From positions 1 to 14,160 of the forward strand of contig JAFKKW010000380.1 of assembly GCA_017304275.1 (NCBI GenBank): DNA of 14,160 nt, written 5' to 3'. Below, piece after piece: positions 13,353 to 14,160 of this stretch. Position 1 is the stretch's first letter, and the number at the start of each line of letters is the position of its first letter. Both the position numbers and the translations under genes were made by a program. The notes under the pieces were generated by a model. That model saw only the letters and a program-made list of their open reading frames with translations, ran no database searches and was not told the DNA's origin. The stretch comes from Hyphomicrobiales bacterium (GTDB taxonomy: Bacteria; Pseudomonadota; Alphaproteobacteria; Rhizobiales; Hyphomicrobiaceae).

Positions 13353-14160
13353 ATGAGTGCGGATAGCACGACCGTCGTTATTGCCAGCGCCGCCAGAACG
13401 CCCGTCGGAACGTTCAACGGATCACTCGCCAGCCTGCCGGCTCATGAGCTCGGCAAGGTCGCCATCACCGCCGCTCTCGAGCGCGCCGGCGTCTCGCCGG
13501 GTGACGTGTCCGAGGTGATCCTCGGGCAGGTTCTCACGGCCGGCCAGGGGCAGGGCCCCGCGCGCCAGGCCTCCATCGCTGCCGGCGTTCCCGTCGATAC
13601 GCCTGCCTGGAGCGTCAACCAGATCTGCGGCTCGGGTCTGCGCGCCGTGGCGCTCGGTATGCAGCAGATCCAGACCGGTGACGCGGCGATCGTCGTCGCG
13701 GGCGGACAGGAAAGCATGAGCCGCTCGATGCACGCCGCGCACCTGCGCGACGGCACCAAGATGGGCGACGTCAAGTTCATCGACACCATGGTCAAGGATG
13801 GCCTGTGGGACGCCTTCAACAACTACCACATGGGCACCACGGCCGAGAACGTGGCCAAGCAGTGGCAGATCACGCGCGCCGAGCAGGATGCGTTTGCGGC
13901 CGCATCGCAGAACAAGGCTGAGGCTGCGCGCAAGGCCGGCAAGTTCAAGGACGAGATCGCGCCGGTCACGATCAAGGGCAGGAAGGGCGACGTGGTCGTC
14001 GATACCGACGAGTACATCAAGGACGGCGTGACGGCGGAGGGCATCTCGAAGCTGCGCCCCGCCTTCGATCCGAAGGAAGGCACGGTTACGGCCGCGAACG
14101 CATCGGGCATCAATGACGGTGCAGCCGTCGTCGTTCTGATGACCGCCGAAGAAGCCAAGA
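13353..14160 (+). CDS. phaA: Acetyl-CoA acetyltransferase (PHB beta-ketothiolase), 3' end outside window
   Basis: It condenses two acetyl-CoA to acetoacetyl-CoA, the first step of polyhydroxybutyrate synthesis. The 269 complete codons present are about two thirds of the usual roughly 390. The N-terminus IASAARTPVGTFNGSL (10-25) is typical. NQICGSGLRAV (89-99) holds nucleophile Cys92, GGQESMS (117-123) and YHMGTTAENVA (158-168) follow, and NASGINDGAAVV (249-260) is the second thiolase signature. The catalytic His and second Cys lie beyond the window. AGGAGGA ends 6 bases before the ATG, the strongest ribosome binding site seen here. Its neighbour phaR on the opposite strand supports the PHB role over general fatty-acid breakdown. 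The FNR/FixK-like box and TGC-rich DNA upstream suggest control by oxygen and by PhaR. Confidence 0.95.
   Translation, partial: MSADSTTVVIASAARTPVGTFNGSLASLPAHELGKVAITAALERAGVSPGDVSEVILGQVLTAGQGQGPARQASIAAGVPVDTPAWSVNQICGSGLRAVALGMQQIQTGDAAIVVAGGQESMSRSMHAAHLRDGTKMGDVKFIDTMVKDGLWDAFNNYHMGTTAENVAKQWQITRAEQDAFAAASQNKAEAARKAGKFKDEIAPVTIKGRKGDVVVDTDEYIKDGVTAEGISKLRPAFDPKEGTVTAANASGINDGAAVVVLMTAEEAK

Overview
The window is high-GC chromosomal DNA from an alphaproteobacterium, most likely order Hyphomicrobiales (Rhizobiales). The evidence is the acetylglutamate kinase gene coupled to a pyrimidine-5'-nucleotidase-type HAD gene, a PhaR gene divergent from a polyhydroxybutyrate (PHB) thiolase gene, the bL32 and Der sequences, and many short REP-like palindromes of the type common in that order. 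I see no rRNA, tRNA, CRISPR array, transposase or prophage. The genus cannot be fixed from the sequence alone.

Left part (1-3714). A minus-strand gene encodes an unusual tail-anchored protein: an N-terminal Clp_N domain, about 210 residues of proline-rich linker, a predicted beta-rich domain and a C-terminal membrane segment, with no ATPase. A 305-base divergent gap separates it from argB (arginine biosynthesis), whose stop overlaps the start of a HAD phosphatase gene by 4 bases.

Middle part (3715-7978). A 549-base gene-poor stretch holds two inverted pairs of REP-like hairpins, a third repeat type, and an antisense scrap that duplicates the last 60 bases of the nearby holC. On the minus strand follow holC (DNA polymerase III chi), a small secreted four-cysteine protein, der (ribosome-assembly GTPase), a third inverted REP pair, and a short-chain prenyl diphosphate synthase (ispA type).

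Right part (7979-14160). A plus-strand gene for a monofunctional peptidoglycan transglycosylase (mtgA) carries a long acidic, repeat-containing N-terminal region. It is broken by a frameshift exactly where its membrane anchor should be. It is followed by rpmF (ribosomal protein bL32) with a strong intrinsic terminator, a four-helix membrane protein, a degenerate-GGDEF/EAL protein of c-di-GMP type, then phaR (minus) and the start of the PHB beta-ketothiolase gene (plus, cut by the window edge). The thiolase gene has an FNR/FixK-like box 60 bases before its start, suggesting oxygen-linked control of PHB synthesis.

Most of the content is ordinary housekeeping. The best candidates for a closer look are the Clp_N tail-anchored protein, the broken mtgA, the clustered REP pairs with compensatory stem changes, and the duplicated holC tail.
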